Below are positions 26,057-35,806 of a DNA stretch of 64,000 nt, piece by piece. Position 1 is the stretch's first letter; every line of letters begins with the position of its first letter. The stretch comes from Megasphaera paucivorans (GTDB lineage: Bacteria > Bacillota > Negativicutes > Veillonellales > Megasphaeraceae), in the NCBI RefSeq assembly GCF_900103535.1, contig NZ_FNHQ01000004.1:59359-123358 (forward strand). Direction: 5' to 3'. The translations under genes were made by a program, and so were the position numbers. The notes below the pieces were generated by a model. That model had not been told where the DNA came from and ran no database searches. It worked only from the letters and a program-made list of their open reading frames with translations.

Positions 26057-26086
26057 ACTCAAAATCTATGACCTGCTATTGTTTTT
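26036..26086. terminator. Bidirectional terminator overlapping the ends of two genes
   Basis: A 17-bp perfect stem (26036-26052 with 26070-26086, core CAATAGCAGGTC) extended by weaker pairs. The left arm contains the last codons of the RAYT-like gene and the right arm the last codons and stop of recO. Confidence 0.85.
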
Positions 26087-26831
26087 CAATCGTATATAAA
26101 AAATCGACTGCATGCAGCGGCTGTTCCGTACATTGCTGAACATAACTGTAAAGTAATTCTTCAAGAAAGGCAATTGCTTTTTTACTGATCTGCAGCGGCT
26201 GTTCTGTATTCCAATCATAAGCCAAAATAGTCTTCCACAGCTGCTGTACCGAGGAAGACAGCGTGACAGCCGGCAATGCCGGTTCCGATTCCTCCGACAA
26301 ATAATATACCGGCCTTCCTGTGTCGGTAATGCCGTTTTGATATATATGGACCCCCTCGATATCAGGACAGAATCCTGCCAATGCAACAAGCTGCCAGCCG
26401 GTTATGATCGTAAGAATTCGTTCATTTTTTTTCCCTATAAGGTTGCTATACCGGCAAAGAAGTTCATATACATTTCGATCCGCTTCTTTCTCAGGCAAAA
26501 GATGCAGTACCATTTCAATGCAAATTTGTGCGTATGTATAGGATTCTACTGTCAAAAAAGAAATCAATGTATTAACTACGCATTCGTATTCGCCGAGGGT
26601 CCGTGTTCCCCCGCGTTCCCACACATCAAACGTAATGATGCTCAAAGGAGAAAGACTGCCGCTCCCTTGATTGCGATGTTTTCTGGATGTATTCAAAAAA
26701 ACGCGAAGCCATCCTTGCTGCAAGGTAAATACGGTCATTACCTGATAAGACGAATGGTTTTTCTTTATGGTCAAAATCACTCCGTCAAGCCGCTGCGATT
26801 GTGAGGAATGGTATCCCGTATTATGTCTCAT
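26076..26831 (-). CDS. recO: DNA repair protein RecO
   Basis: 251 residues (ATG at 26831; a GTG at 26840 is also possible). RecO helps RecFR load RecA on SSB-coated gaps. The N-terminal OB fold is recognisable from RLDGVILTIKKNHSSYQVMTVFTLQQGWLRVFLNTSRK, and the helical C-terminal half includes TIITGWQLVALAGFCPDIEGV. The four-Cys zinc motif of many RecO proteins is absent. It is last in the era-containing run, and its start overlaps the CNNM/CorC gene by 11 bp. Confidence 0.88.
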   Translation of the reverse strand: MRHNTGYHSSQSQRLDGVILTIKKNHSSYQVMTVFTLQQGWLRVFLNTSRKHRNQGSGSLSPLSIITFDVWERGGTRTLGEYECVVNTLISFLTVESYTYAQICIEMVLHLLPEKEADRNVYELLCRYSNLIGKKNERILTIITGWQLVALAGFCPDIEGVHIYQNGITDTGRPVYYLSEESEPALPAVTLSSSVQQLWKTILAYDWNTEQPLQISKKAIAFLEELLYSYVQQCTEQPLHAVDFLYTIEKQ

Positions 26832-28137
26832 CACTTTCACCGTTTTCGTTTTTCAGTTCTGTCTTAGGAACCGCTTTGACCCGACTGATTCGGAATCCCT
26901 GTATTTCAAGAACAATAAAACGGTAATTCCCGATTTCCACTTCTTCTCGCACAGAAGCCGTATGCCCTAACAGGTTAAATATATATCCACCGATCGTATC
27001 CGTATCTACATCTTCTTCTACCGGTATATGAAGAAGTTCTTCTACATCTTCCAGTAAAACGGTACCATCAAATTCATATTCACCATCGGCCAGCGGTTGT
27101 ATGTCTTCCTTTTCTGCATGATGTTCATTTTGAATATTGCCTACCAATTCTTCCATAATATCTTCCAATCCAATAAGACCGACCGTACTTCCATATTCAT
27201 CAACAACAATAGCCAAATAAGTTCGCTGCGCCCTCATCAGCTGCAGCAGCTTAGATGCGTGCATCACTTCCGGAATCATGAGGATCGGACGAGTAATAAG
27301 GCGTAGATTGCTGCGGTGATTTAGATAGAGATCCATAAAATCTTTAATATGGACTAACCCTAAGATATGATCTTTATCTTCACTGCATAGCGGATATCGT
27401 GTATGCCGTGATTTTCGAATCGTCTGCATATCTATGGCTGTTGAATCACCTACGTAAAGACAGACTATTTCTTGACGCGGAACCATGATTTCCTTTGCCA
27501 GCCTGTCCGCAAAATCAAATACATTTCCGATCAATTCACTTTCTACCTGATCGATTTTCCCTTCTCGATGACTGGCCGTAACCAGCATGCGGATTTCATC
27601 TTCTGAATGCGCCATATCAATTTCATTAGTCACACTGAGTCCCAATACACCCATAATTTTCCGCCCAAACCAATTGCCAAACTGAATGACCGGAAATAAT
27701 AAACGGCTCCAAAAATAAATAAAACGCCCGACTGTCATGAGACTGCTTTCCGCTCGTTCTAATCCCAAAGACTTGGGTACCAGCTCACAAAGTACCCATT
27801 GCAGTATAATTGCCAATACAAGAAACAAACATAGATACACAAGCCACACAAGCCACCAGGAAGTAATGATACTCACCAATAAGGGATATATGTGAAAGAA
27901 CAGCAACGTAATAACAACGCCTGCCGCCAAACTAGAAATAGCCATTCCCAATTGAGCCATGCCTAAAAAGACTGTCGGTCTGTCATACAATGTCAATAAA
28001 AATTTTGCCTTTTCCTTGCCGTCTCGTACGAGTTCTTCGATATACTCACGACGTAATTGTACAAAAGCAAATTTTCCGGCTACGAAAATCGCATTACATA
28101 TGAGACACAGAATTAGTAATACTATATATTGCGGCAC
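26821..28137 (-). CDS. CNNM/CorC family membrane protein (DUF21, CBS pair, CorC_HlyC)
   Basis: 438 residues. An N-terminal DUF21/CNNM membrane domain (three to four segments in residues 1-160), a CBS pair (about 205-330, with MVPRQEIVCL and RYPLCSEDKDHILGLVHIKDFM) and a C-terminal CorC_HlyC domain (from about 350). Family members move or sense Mg2+ or Co2+ or affect their efflux. The start is uncertain: the GTG at 28137 has only a weak ribosome site, while a good AGGAGA lies about 30 nt upstream with no ATG/GTG/TTG in frame after it. Between era and recO, as in many Firmicutes. Confidence 0.88.
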   Translation of the reverse strand: MPQYIVLLILCLICNAIFVAGKFAFVQLRREYIEELVRDGKEKAKFLLTLYDRPTVFLGMAQLGMAISSLAAGVVITLLFFHIYPLLVSIITSWWLVWLVYLCLFLVLAIILQWVLCELVPKSLGLERAESSLMTVGRFIYFWSRLLFPVIQFGNWFGRKIMGVLGLSVTNEIDMAHSEDEIRMLVTASHREGKIDQVESELIGNVFDFADRLAKEIMVPRQEIVCLYVGDSTAIDMQTIRKSRHTRYPLCSEDKDHILGLVHIKDFMDLYLNHRSNLRLITRPILMIPEVMHASKLLQLMRAQRTYLAIVVDEYGSTVGLIGLEDIMEELVGNIQNEHHAEKEDIQPLADGEYEFDGTVLLEDVEELLHIPVEEDVDTDTIGGYIFNLLGHTASVREEVEIGNYRFIVLEIQGFRISRVKAVPKTELKNENGESDET

Positions 28138-28171
28138 TGCCTGTAATGTTGCTTCGATAAGTCATCTTCTC

Positions 28172-29071
28172 CTATCCTTCATTTTTATAACCAAATTCGC
28201 TGAGTGCGGATGCCTGGTTTCGCCAATCTCGTTTCACCTTGACCCATATATCAAGAAACACAGATGAACCCAAAATATTTTCTATTTCCTGGCGGGCCAG
28301 CTGCCCCACTTTTTTTAAAACGGTACCATTTTTACCAATGACAATATACTTTTGCGACTCTCTTTCAACATATACGGTCATGCGGATATACACTTTATTA
28401 TTGCCTCGTGTTTTCATTTCATCCACATACACGGCAATGGCATGAGGAATTTCCTCCTGCATGCAGCGAAATAGCTTTTCTCGGACGATTTCTGCAACCA
28501 ACAGTCGTTCCGGCTGATCCGTGATCATATCTTCCGGAAAATATTTAGGCCCTTCGGGCAGTACTTTTTGCAGTTCTTCGAGAATGACCTCTACATTTTC
28601 TCCCGTCCGAGCAGATGCCGGAATAATTTGGCTAAACGGATACAGCGACGAATATTCTGTGATTTTCTGCAAAACATCTTCTCTTTTCATCCTGTCCGTC
28701 TTATTAATAATTAAAAAAACAGGTGCTTTTATATTTTCCAGCTTATTTATGATAAATTGATCTCCCGGCCCCTTCTTTTCGTTTCCAGAAATCAGAAAAA
28801 GCACAGCATCAATATCCTTCATAGAAGAAAAAGCAGCTTCATCCATAAATTGTCCCAATTTATGCTTGGGTTTATGAATGCCCGGCGTATCCAGAAATAT
28901 AATTTGACAGGCATCATCAGAATGAATGCATAAGATGCGATTTCGCGTGGTCTGTGCCTTATCCGATACGATAGTTACTTTCTGTTTAATTATAGTATTA
29001 ATCAACGTCGATTTTCCTACATTAGGACGACCCACAACCGCCACAAATCCAGATTTAAAATTTTGTTCCAT
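28172..29071 (-). CDS. era: GTPase Era
   Basis: 299 residues from the ATG at 29071 (AAGGAG upstream); the longer frame to 29119 overlaps cdd and has no ribosome site. Era binds the 3' end of 16S rRNA in late 30S assembly. GTPase motifs: GRPNVGKS (G1, 14-21), the T of TTRN (G2), DTPGIH (G3), NKTD (G4) and SAR (G5). The C-terminal KH domain (from about 205) includes the YIVIGKNGTVLKKVGQLARQEIE RNA-binding turn. Follows cdd by 44 bp in the conserved phoH-ybeY-cdd-era order. Confidence 0.97.
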   Translation of the reverse strand: MEQNFKSGFVAVVGRPNVGKSTLINTIIKQKVTIVSDKAQTTRNRILCIHSDDACQIIFLDTPGIHKPKHKLGQFMDEAAFSSMKDIDAVLFLISGNEKKGPGDQFIINKLENIKAPVFLIINKTDRMKREDVLQKITEYSSLYPFSQIIPASARTGENVEVILEELQKVLPEGPKYFPEDMITDQPERLLVAEIVREKLFRCMQEEIPHAIAVYVDEMKTRGNNKVYIRMTVYVERESQKYIVIGKNGTVLKKVGQLARQEIENILGSSVFLDIWVKVKRDWRNQASALSEFGYKNEG

Positions 29072-29115
29072 ATATAGCTCCTTGTTTTCTATTGTTTTCC
29101 TATTAAAAAATACCC

Positions 29116-29505
29116 TCATAAACCAAAAGCATGCGGGAGCAATGCCCGGAGTGATACTATTTTATATGTATCATTGGATTTTGTCAAAATAATTTCAGGA
29201 ATATGAAATTCTTCCATAACTTGTCGGCAAGCGCCGCACGGTGTAATCCAATCCGGACCCGTTCCCACAAGTGCCAAGGCTCGAAATACGCGGCAGCCTC
29301 CGGCTACGGCATTATATATCGCATTGCGTTCTGCACACATAGTAAGTCCGTAAGATGCATTTTCTACATTGCAGCCCGTATATATACGAGTATCCTCGGT
29401 TAATACCGCCGCCCCAACAGAAAAATGTGAATAAGGAGCATAGGCATTCTGCTGAGCTTCTCTCGCTTTTTTGATGAGTATCGCCACTGCTGCATCCTCG
29501 ATCAT
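29116..29505 (-). CDS. cdd: Cytidine deaminase
   Basis: 129 residues, homotetramer type. Deaminates cytidine and deoxycytidine to uridine forms in pyrimidine salvage. The zinc site is complete: CAERNA with catalytic Glu and PCGACRQ with two Cys. The substrate loop GCNVENASYG is also present. Starts at 29505, overlapping ybeY by 4 bp, with AGGAGAAG upstream inside ybeY. Confidence 0.96.
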   Translation of the reverse strand: MIEDAAVAILIKKAREAQQNAYAPYSHFSVGAAVLTEDTRIYTGCNVENASYGLTMCAERNAIYNAVAGGCRVFRALALVGTGPDWITPCGACRQVMEEFHIPEIILTKSNDTYKIVSLRALLPHAFGL

Positions 29506-29975
29506 AACGCTTCTCCTGCACGGACATAGCCCAACCGCTGCAAAATAAATTCTTCCTCTTTGCGCATTTCCAGCTTGTCTTCCGGCGTCATGTGATCATA
29601 CCCTAATATATGCAGCATACCATGTATCGTCAGATAGGCTAATTCTCGTTCAAAAGAATGACCATATTCATCCGCCTGTTCCTGCACTTTTTCCAGTGAA
29701 ATAACAATATCTCCCAGTAAATTGGCATCCGGTCCATCATAATCGGAGGATTCCCCTTCATTCAGTGCAAATGATAACACATCCGTAGGTCGGTCTATTT
29801 GACGATATTGTTTATTAAGACTGTGTATATATTCATTGTGACACAAAAGAACGCTTATTTCCGTATGGGAACCTAATCCATATACAATCGCTGCTTCTGT
29901 ACATACTTGTTCAATCACTGCTTCATATGCTGTGCTTTTAACTATTTCCTGCTCATAATTAATGGTAATGTTCAT
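29502..29975 (-). CDS. ybeY: Endoribonuclease YbeY
   Basis: 157 residues from the ATG at 29975. A single-strand RNase in 16S rRNA 3' maturation and ribosome quality control. The zinc motif H-x3-H-x5-H is visible in HGMLHILGYDH, and the family motif RPTDVLSFAL precedes it. It starts 11 bp after the phoH-like gene, whose KH-type partner it usually accompanies, and overlaps cdd. An upstream GTG in frame at 29990 lies inside the phoH-like gene and is less likely. Confidence 0.95.
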   Translation of the reverse strand: MNITINYEQEIVKSTAYEAVIEQVCTEAAIVYGLGSHTEISVLLCHNEYIHSLNKQYRQIDRPTDVLSFALNEGESSDYDGPDANLLGDIVISLEKVQEQADEYGHSFERELAYLTIHGMLHILGYDHMTPEDKLEMRKEEEFILQRLGYVRAGEAL

Positions 29976-29986
29976 CCTATCACTCC

Positions 29987-30949
29987 TCACTCGTTCTTAT
30001 AAAATCGATCATATGCCCGGATAATCCGTCCGACCATATCATGGCGCACAACATCTTCATCTGTAAAGGGAACAATACCGACACCCTGCACATCAGCCAG
30101 TACTTTTTGCGCTTCTGTGAGTCCTGAGGTTTTACGATCAGCCAAATCGATCTGTGTAATATCGCCATTGACAACAACGCGTGAGTGATTCCCCATACGT
30201 GTCAAAAACATCTTCATTTGTTCCCGCGTCGTATTTTGGGCCTCATCCAGAATAATAAAAGATTCTTCCAGTGTTCGTCCGCGCATATATGCTAACGGAG
30301 CCACTTCAATAATATTTCTGGCAATGAGTTTTTGAAATTGATCATAGCCAAACATGTCTGCCAAGGCATCATATAATGGTCGTAAATACGGATCTATTTT
30401 TTCCTGCAGATCGCCCGGAAGAAATCCCAGCTTTTCTCCGGCTTCCACAGCCGGACGCGTTAAGACGATACGTTCGACTTCACGATTACGCAGACAAAAC
30501 GCCGCAAGTGCAACCGCCAAATACGTTTTTCCCGTACCGGCAGGACCAATGCCAAAGGTAAGGAGATTTTTACGAATCGAATCGACATACTTTTTTTGCC
30601 CCAGTGTTTTCGGTTTAATAAGCCGCCCTCTGGCAGAGATATTCACCGTATCCGAGTAAATCGCACGCAGCAGTTCTTCCTTGCCTTGCTGTATCATAAG
30701 AGACGAGTATCGCACATGCTGCGTTGTAATATATGTATTTTCTCGATTCAGGTATCGTAATATATCAAAGATTTTAGTCACATATGCTAAATCCGACTCC
30801 TCTCCGACTAAAATTATTTCATCACCGCGAGCTGCAATCCGGCATTTCGGAAATTCATGCTGGAGTACCTTTAAAAACTCATCTTTCATTCCGAAAATTG
30901 CTTTTGCCTCTCTCCTATCGGCCAGCTGAATTCTTTTTTCCATAGACAA
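29987..30949 (-). CDS. PhoH-like ATPase (YbeZ type)
   Basis: 320 residues. The P-loop is GPAGTGKT (near residue 138) and the Walker B-type strand is FIILDEAQN, with the family sequences PAVEAGEKLGFLPGDLQEKIDPYLRPLYDAL and TRMGNHSRVVVNGD. YbeZ/PhoH proteins are predicted RNA helicases or ATPases that work with YbeY on ribosomal RNA. A TTG at 30949 is taken as start because AGAGGA sits about 7 nt upstream; the ATG two codons on would have a spacing near 14. Confidence 0.93.
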   Translation of the reverse strand: MSMEKRIQLADRREAKAIFGMKDEFLKVLQHEFPKCRIAARGDEIILVGEESDLAYVTKIFDILRYLNRENTYITTQHVRYSSLMIQQGKEELLRAIYSDTVNISARGRLIKPKTLGQKKYVDSIRKNLLTFGIGPAGTGKTYLAVALAAFCLRNREVERIVLTRPAVEAGEKLGFLPGDLQEKIDPYLRPLYDALADMFGYDQFQKLIARNIIEVAPLAYMRGRTLEESFIILDEAQNTTREQMKMFLTRMGNHSRVVVNGDITQIDLADRKTSGLTEAQKVLADVQGVGIVPFTDEDVVRHDMVGRIIRAYDRFYKNE

Positions 30950-30968
30950 TGAGCATTCCTCTTTTCTG

Positions 30969-31916
30969 CTATCTTAAAAATTTACGTACCGCTTTACCTT
31001 GTAAATAGTCACATGTTTTACCTTGCCAGCTATCCCTTTGTTCCAGTTCTGCATCAATCATATCTCGTATTTTCCACCAGCCCATTCCCCAATTTGAAAA
31101 TTCTGTCGCTTCCTGCGGCGCACGCCCGATAAGCCGTTGAAAAACGATATCGTGACGTACATATTCAATGAAAGTGACAACACGATCCACATATTCTTCT
31201 ACGGGTGCCAAGGTGATTTTTCCCTGTTCATACCAATCTGCCATTACCGTATTTTTAATAATGTACAGTGCATGCAGTTTGACCTCGTGTGTTGGCAGTG
31301 CAGAAATAATTTTTGCTGTCTCTACGACATCCTCCATTGTATCCCAAGGTAAATTCAATATGAGATGTGTGCAATTTCTAAAAGGATAGGGCTGCAGCAT
31401 AAGAACAGCATCAATATATTCTGCCAATGTATGTCCCCGATTAATTTTTCCCAGCGTTTTATAATTGGCTGTTTGCAATCCTAACTCAACAAGAATATCT
31501 ACACCATATGTTTCCTTGATATCTGCCATTATATCCAAATATTCCGGATGCAGACAATCCGGCCGGGTAGCAACAGCAATACCTACAATTTCCGGACGGC
31601 AGGCTTCTACAAGATAGTTGCGAAATACATCTGGTGGTAAATAGGTATTCGTAAAGTTTTGAAAATAGGAAATATATTTATACGCCTTATATTTAGGCGC
31701 AATATGAGCAATATTAGCATCAATTTGCTGTCCGATCGTTACAGACGCCGGCAGATTTTCATATCCGGCCCCGATAGTACCGCAAAATACACATCCCCGT
31801 GTCCCCAGTGTTCCGTCACGGTTAGGACATGTGTCGGGAATACTGATGGGCAGTTTATATACCTTCTCTCCATAGGTGTCTTTTAAATATTTTGAATAGG
31901 TATTATATCGTTCCAT
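30969..31916 (-). CDS. Radical SAM protein, TIGR01212 family (YtqA-like)
   Basis: 315 residues from the ATG at 31916, whose A is the last base of the upstream gene's TAA (TAATG), so translation is coupled. The [4Fe-4S] cysteines are C30, C42 and C45, the long C-x11-C-x2-C spacing typical of this family. Other family marks are ATRPDCLHPEYL and VELGLQTANYKTLGKINRGH. From memory, a homologue (YtqA/TmcD-like naming varies) is widespread in Firmicutes; function is not settled, with RNA modification one suggestion. Being tied to a B12-binding radical SAM gene is notable. Confidence 0.88.
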   Translation of the reverse strand: MERYNTYSKYLKDTYGEKVYKLPISIPDTCPNRDGTLGTRGCVFCGTIGAGYENLPASVTIGQQIDANIAHIAPKYKAYKYISYFQNFTNTYLPPDVFRNYLVEACRPEIVGIAVATRPDCLHPEYLDIMADIKETYGVDILVELGLQTANYKTLGKINRGHTLAEYIDAVLMLQPYPFRNCTHLILNLPWDTMEDVVETAKIISALPTHEVKLHALYIIKNTVMADWYEQGKITLAPVEEYVDRVVTFIEYVRHDIVFQRLIGRAPQEATEFSNWGMGWWKIRDMIDAELEQRDSWQGKTCDYLQGKAVRKFLR

Positions 31917-33667
31917 TACTGTATTTCCCCCTGTGGAATCAACTGCCAGCATACTTCGTTCCTGCGCTTTTCAGCAAGAATATATGCGGCTCCCTCCGTC
32001 ATTTTTGTATATCGCTTTAATTCATTTTTCGTTTCATTAGAAACCGGCCAAAGGTAATACCGCATTTTTATATCCCGCCAGTTCGTAAAGGTATACGCAT
32101 GTATATATTTTCTCATTGTTTCCTCACTGCGAAATAAGGAATCCGTCACACTGCGTTCTGCTTCCTGCCAATTCAAAAAATCCGGTTTTATGCGAAACTG
32201 GAAAAACACCAGCATATCCAAGCTCACTAGTTCGCGCAGAACCGTGAGATGCGCTTGACAAGATACCTGCTTACATAAAAAATGCCAAAAGAAACAACAT
32301 AAATTATAATCAGAAATAGGGGCCGTATCATTTTTTTCTTCTATCCAACAGTCCGTTATACGTTCGTACAGGAGCATATACTCATCATGACAGAAGTGTT
32401 CTAAATAGGCAAGGGTATAGCGGAATTTTCCCGAATTATATATACGTTCAAACACATCTTCAAATACTTTAAGATACTGTATTTTTTCATAAGAAAGCCA
32501 CTCCGTGGCCAATACTTCATACGGACCGCATGGATCATATCGATACTGCTGCGGATAATCGCGCCGGATCCCGGATCCCTTTAGGAGTTTCAGAAACCCG
32601 ATTTGCAGTTTATGGGGATGCAACGCATAAATGTCATTAAATGAATTTCGTAAATGATCATAATCTTCATAGGGAAGTCCGACAATCAAATCAAGATGCA
32701 AATGGATCGTTTCTTTTTTCAAGAGCATCTCCATGATATGTTTTATGCGCGGCCAGTCATTATACCGGTGAATTGCCTTCAATGTCGTTTCATAGGTTGA
32801 TTGAATTCCCATTTCCAGCTGGATCCGGCCCTTGGGAGCTTGTAATAAACGCGTCAAATCTTCCTCCGTAAGAAGTCCGGGTTCTATTTCCAGATGAAAG
32901 TTTACCGGCTCTTGCACCGATATCATATATTGCAAAAGCGGCAGATAATGACGGGGATTACAATTAAATGTACGATCGACAAATTTCACCTGCCGTACTC
33001 CTGCTGCTACAAAACACTGTAATTCCCCAATAACCTTAGATGCAGAACGAAAACGTACGGTGTCACTCATCCCGGATAGGCAATACTGGCAGTGAAAAGG
33101 ACAGCCGCGTGAGCTTTCGTAATATATAATTTTATGATCAAGCGCTGATAAATCTTCTCCGACATACGGAAATGGCAGTGCATCCAAATCCGGTGTTACT
33201 TCGCAAAAGGATTCATCTCCTGCAATACGGCCGCAGCGGCGTCCTAAAACACCGGGTAGAGAAAGACCGTCCCTTCCTTCTTCCCATTCCCGGATAAGAC
33301 GCGGAAGAACAACTTCTCCTTCTCCCTGCAGCACATAATCAATATCCGTGCAGGTTTCCAGTACCTCTCGTGCAGTATAAGATACCTCGGGACCTCCCGC
33401 TAATATGCGGATGGCAGGGTCTATCTGTTTGATAAGACGGATAAGATGATACGTCATTTCAATATTCCATATATAGCAGGAAAAGCCAATGCATTGTGCA
33501 TGGAAACTATACATATGCCGTAATATATCATATACATTTTGATTAATCGTATATTCAGCTGTTACGACGCTCGGAATCCCGGCCGCATCACAACTGGTTT
33601 TCAAACAGCGTAATGCCAGCGAGGAATGGATAAATTTCGCGTTCAGCGTAACCAGCAATGTTTTCAT
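31916..33667 (-). CDS. B12-binding radical SAM protein with C-terminal DUF4080-like region
   Basis: 583 residues. An N-terminal B12-binding Rossmann region (1-140, with IRILAGGPEVSYTAREVLE) precedes a radical SAM barrel with C189-x3-C193-x2-C196 (CPFHCQYC) and FVDRTFNCNPRH. The C-terminal 200 residues are helical and fit DUF4080 in my recollection. Members of this architecture catalyse radical methylations or ring rearrangements; the substrate here is unknown. It is first in the eight-gene run reaching recO and is directly joined to the second radical SAM gene. Confidence 0.85.
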   Translation of the reverse strand: MKTLLVTLNAKFIHSSLALRCLKTSCDAAGIPSVVTAEYTINQNVYDILRHMYSFHAQCIGFSCYIWNIEMTYHLIRLIKQIDPAIRILAGGPEVSYTAREVLETCTDIDYVLQGEGEVVLPRLIREWEEGRDGLSLPGVLGRRCGRIAGDESFCEVTPDLDALPFPYVGEDLSALDHKIIYYESSRGCPFHCQYCLSGMSDTVRFRSASKVIGELQCFVAAGVRQVKFVDRTFNCNPRHYLPLLQYMISVQEPVNFHLEIEPGLLTEEDLTRLLQAPKGRIQLEMGIQSTYETTLKAIHRYNDWPRIKHIMEMLLKKETIHLHLDLIVGLPYEDYDHLRNSFNDIYALHPHKLQIGFLKLLKGSGIRRDYPQQYRYDPCGPYEVLATEWLSYEKIQYLKVFEDVFERIYNSGKFRYTLAYLEHFCHDEYMLLYERITDCWIEEKNDTAPISDYNLCCFFWHFLCKQVSCQAHLTVLRELVSLDMLVFFQFRIKPDFLNWQEAERSVTDSLFRSEETMRKYIHAYTFTNWRDIKMRYYLWPVSNETKNELKRYTKMTEGAAYILAEKRRNEVCWQLIPQGEIQ

Positions 33668-33866
33668 AGTTATAAAACAACCTCCCTATAGTAACTTCTT
33701 ATCGTTTATATTATACTACATTTGCAATCCACTGACACTAGTAACGACAGGAGATTGCTTCCATATCGCCATAATTCGTTATCCCGGCAATTAATCAGTG
33801 CAATAACAACTATTTTGTGTTAGTATTAAGGCATGAATCTACCATGCCATAGGGGGTACTATATAC

Positions 33867-35771
33867 ATGTTGAACATAGCACTTGCACAAATGAATATTC
33901 ATGCCGGTGATCCGCGTTACAATGTTACGGTGATGAAAAAAAACATTGCACAAGCTAAAGAAATCGGTTGTGATATGATTATTTTTCCTGAGCTGGCAAT
34001 TCCCGGATATTTGATCGGCGACGTTTGGGATCAGCAAGATTACATTGATGAATGTGTTGCTTTTGGTGAAGAGCTTCGACAGCTTTCTGCCGATATTACC
34101 ATTGTATTTGGCAATGTCGCCTGTGAATCAGGCCGTGTGAATCTCGATGGACATCTGAGAAAATACAATGCCATGTTTGTTGCCAGAAATAAAGAGTTTT
34201 TGTCACCGCATGCCTCACCCTATCCGTTTTATATTAAAACATTGCTGCCGAATTACCGTGAATTCAGCGATTCCAGATACTTCACATCCCTTCTTGAAGT
34301 CGCTCAGGAACGGCATATTTTTGTAGAAGACCTGTTTTCACCTATCCGTGTTGATTTTGGAAACAATCGACATCTTACCATTGGACCGCTTATCTGTGAA
34401 GACAGCTGGGATGAAAATTACCCTTTTAAACCCATGTCGTTCTTAGGCAAACAATATTCTCCCGATATGTTTATCAATATTTCCAATTCACCTTTTACCT
34501 TAGGAAAAACACAGCGCCGTCACCGCCTTTTCGGACAATCCATAAAAAAAGTGCATGCGCCTACGCTCTATGTCAATTGCACAGGAATACAGAATAACGG
34601 CAAGAATATATATACGTTTGATGGTTCCAGCTGTACCTATACAAAAGAAGGGAATCCCCATTTTGAATGCCAGCCTTTTGAGGAAGAATTGGCTTTTGTA
34701 CAATATGATGAAATATCCCGTACATTCACCTCACCCAAAAAAACAAACCTTCCTAAAAAAGAAACGGAGGAAATATACACCAGTCTGCGTTACGGCATTA
34801 CCTCCTTTCTTTCTTCAATCGGTGTAAATAAAGTCGTTATCGGTGTATCAGGCGGTATCGATTCTGCTGTGAATGCCGCATTGTATGCTGCCATTTTACC
34901 GCCATCACAAATTATGCTTGTAAATATGCCTAGCTGTTACAATTCTTCTATTACCAAGGACTTAGCAAAAACACTGGCTGATAATATTGGCTGCTTATAT
35001 ACGGTCATTCCGGTTCAAGATAGTCTGGAACTTACGCGTAAACAAATTCAAACGGCCGAAGTATATAGCGGTGAAAAAAAGGTTTCTCATCTTGAACTTA
35101 CTAGTTTTATCGAAGAAAATATCCAGGCCCGTGATCGTTCCAGCCGAATTTTAGCTGCTGTAGCGGCTTCCTTTGGCGGCGTATTTACCTGCAATGCCAA
35201 CAAAGCAGAAACCGCGGTGGGATATGCCACATTATATGGCGATCATGCAGGTTATTTATCCGCTACTGCGGATTTATGGAAACATCAAATGTATGCTCTT
35301 GCAGTATATTTAAATCAAAACGTATTTCATCGGGACGTTATTCCAAAAGGCAGCATCGATATCGTCCCTAGTGCAGAATTATCGGCTAGTCAAGATATTG
35401 CAAAGGGTCAAGGGGACCCGATTATCTATCCCTATCATGATTATTTATTTGCGTCTTTCGTAGAAAACTGGCATCGTGTTACCCCACAGTCCATCCTGCA
35501 ATGGTATATAGACGGAACGCTGGAAGAACATATCGGCTGCAGCATTTCCGTTCATACGCTCTTTCCCACAGCTAAAGAATTTATTGATGACTTGGAACGC
35601 TGGTGGAAACTGGTTTCCGGTTTTGCGGTTGCTAAGCGCATACAAAGTCCGCCAATCTTATCGATCAGCCGCCGTTCCTTTGGGTATGACCTGCGGGAAG
35701 CACAACTGAAGCCATATTATACAACTAAATATGTATCTTTAAAAGAACAGCTGCTGAAAACAAAAGTGTAA
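33867..35771 (+). CDS. nadE: NAD+ synthase, glutamine-hydrolysing
   Basis: 634 residues. Converts nicotinate adenine dinucleotide to NAD+ with ATP and glutamine. The N-terminal nitrilase-type glutaminase (1-270) has the Glu in FPELAIPGY and the Cys in LICEDSW; the C-terminal synthetase (from about 300) has the PP-loop SGGIDSAVN and the NKAETAVGYATLYGDHAG block that binds substrate. Length is normal for the two-domain form. AGGGGG lies about 10 nt before the ATG. Monocistronic, divergent from the radical SAM gene and ended by a terminator shared with the RND pump. Confidence 0.97.
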   Translation: MLNIALAQMNIHAGDPRYNVTVMKKNIAQAKEIGCDMIIFPELAIPGYLIGDVWDQQDYIDECVAFGEELRQLSADITIVFGNVACESGRVNLDGHLRKYNAMFVARNKEFLSPHASPYPFYIKTLLPNYREFSDSRYFTSLLEVAQERHIFVEDLFSPIRVDFGNNRHLTIGPLICEDSWDENYPFKPMSFLGKQYSPDMFINISNSPFTLGKTQRRHRLFGQSIKKVHAPTLYVNCTGIQNNGKNIYTFDGSSCTYTKEGNPHFECQPFEEELAFVQYDEISRTFTSPKKTNLPKKETEEIYTSLRYGITSFLSSIGVNKVVIGVSGGIDSAVNAALYAAILPPSQIMLVNMPSCYNSSITKDLAKTLADNIGCLYTVIPVQDSLELTRKQIQTAEVYSGEKKVSHLELTSFIEENIQARDRSSRILAAVAASFGGVFTCNANKAETAVGYATLYGDHAGYLSATADLWKHQMYALAVYLNQNVFHRDVIPKGSIDIVPSAELSASQDIAKGQGDPIIYPYHDYLFASFVENWHRVTPQSILQWYIDGTLEEHIGCSISVHTLFPTAKEFIDDLERWWKLVSGFAVAKRIQSPPILSISRRSFGYDLREAQLKPYYTTKYVSLKEQLLKTKV

Positions 35772-35806
35772 TATGATTATTGTTGTTTACATAACTGTTC
35801 ATAATT

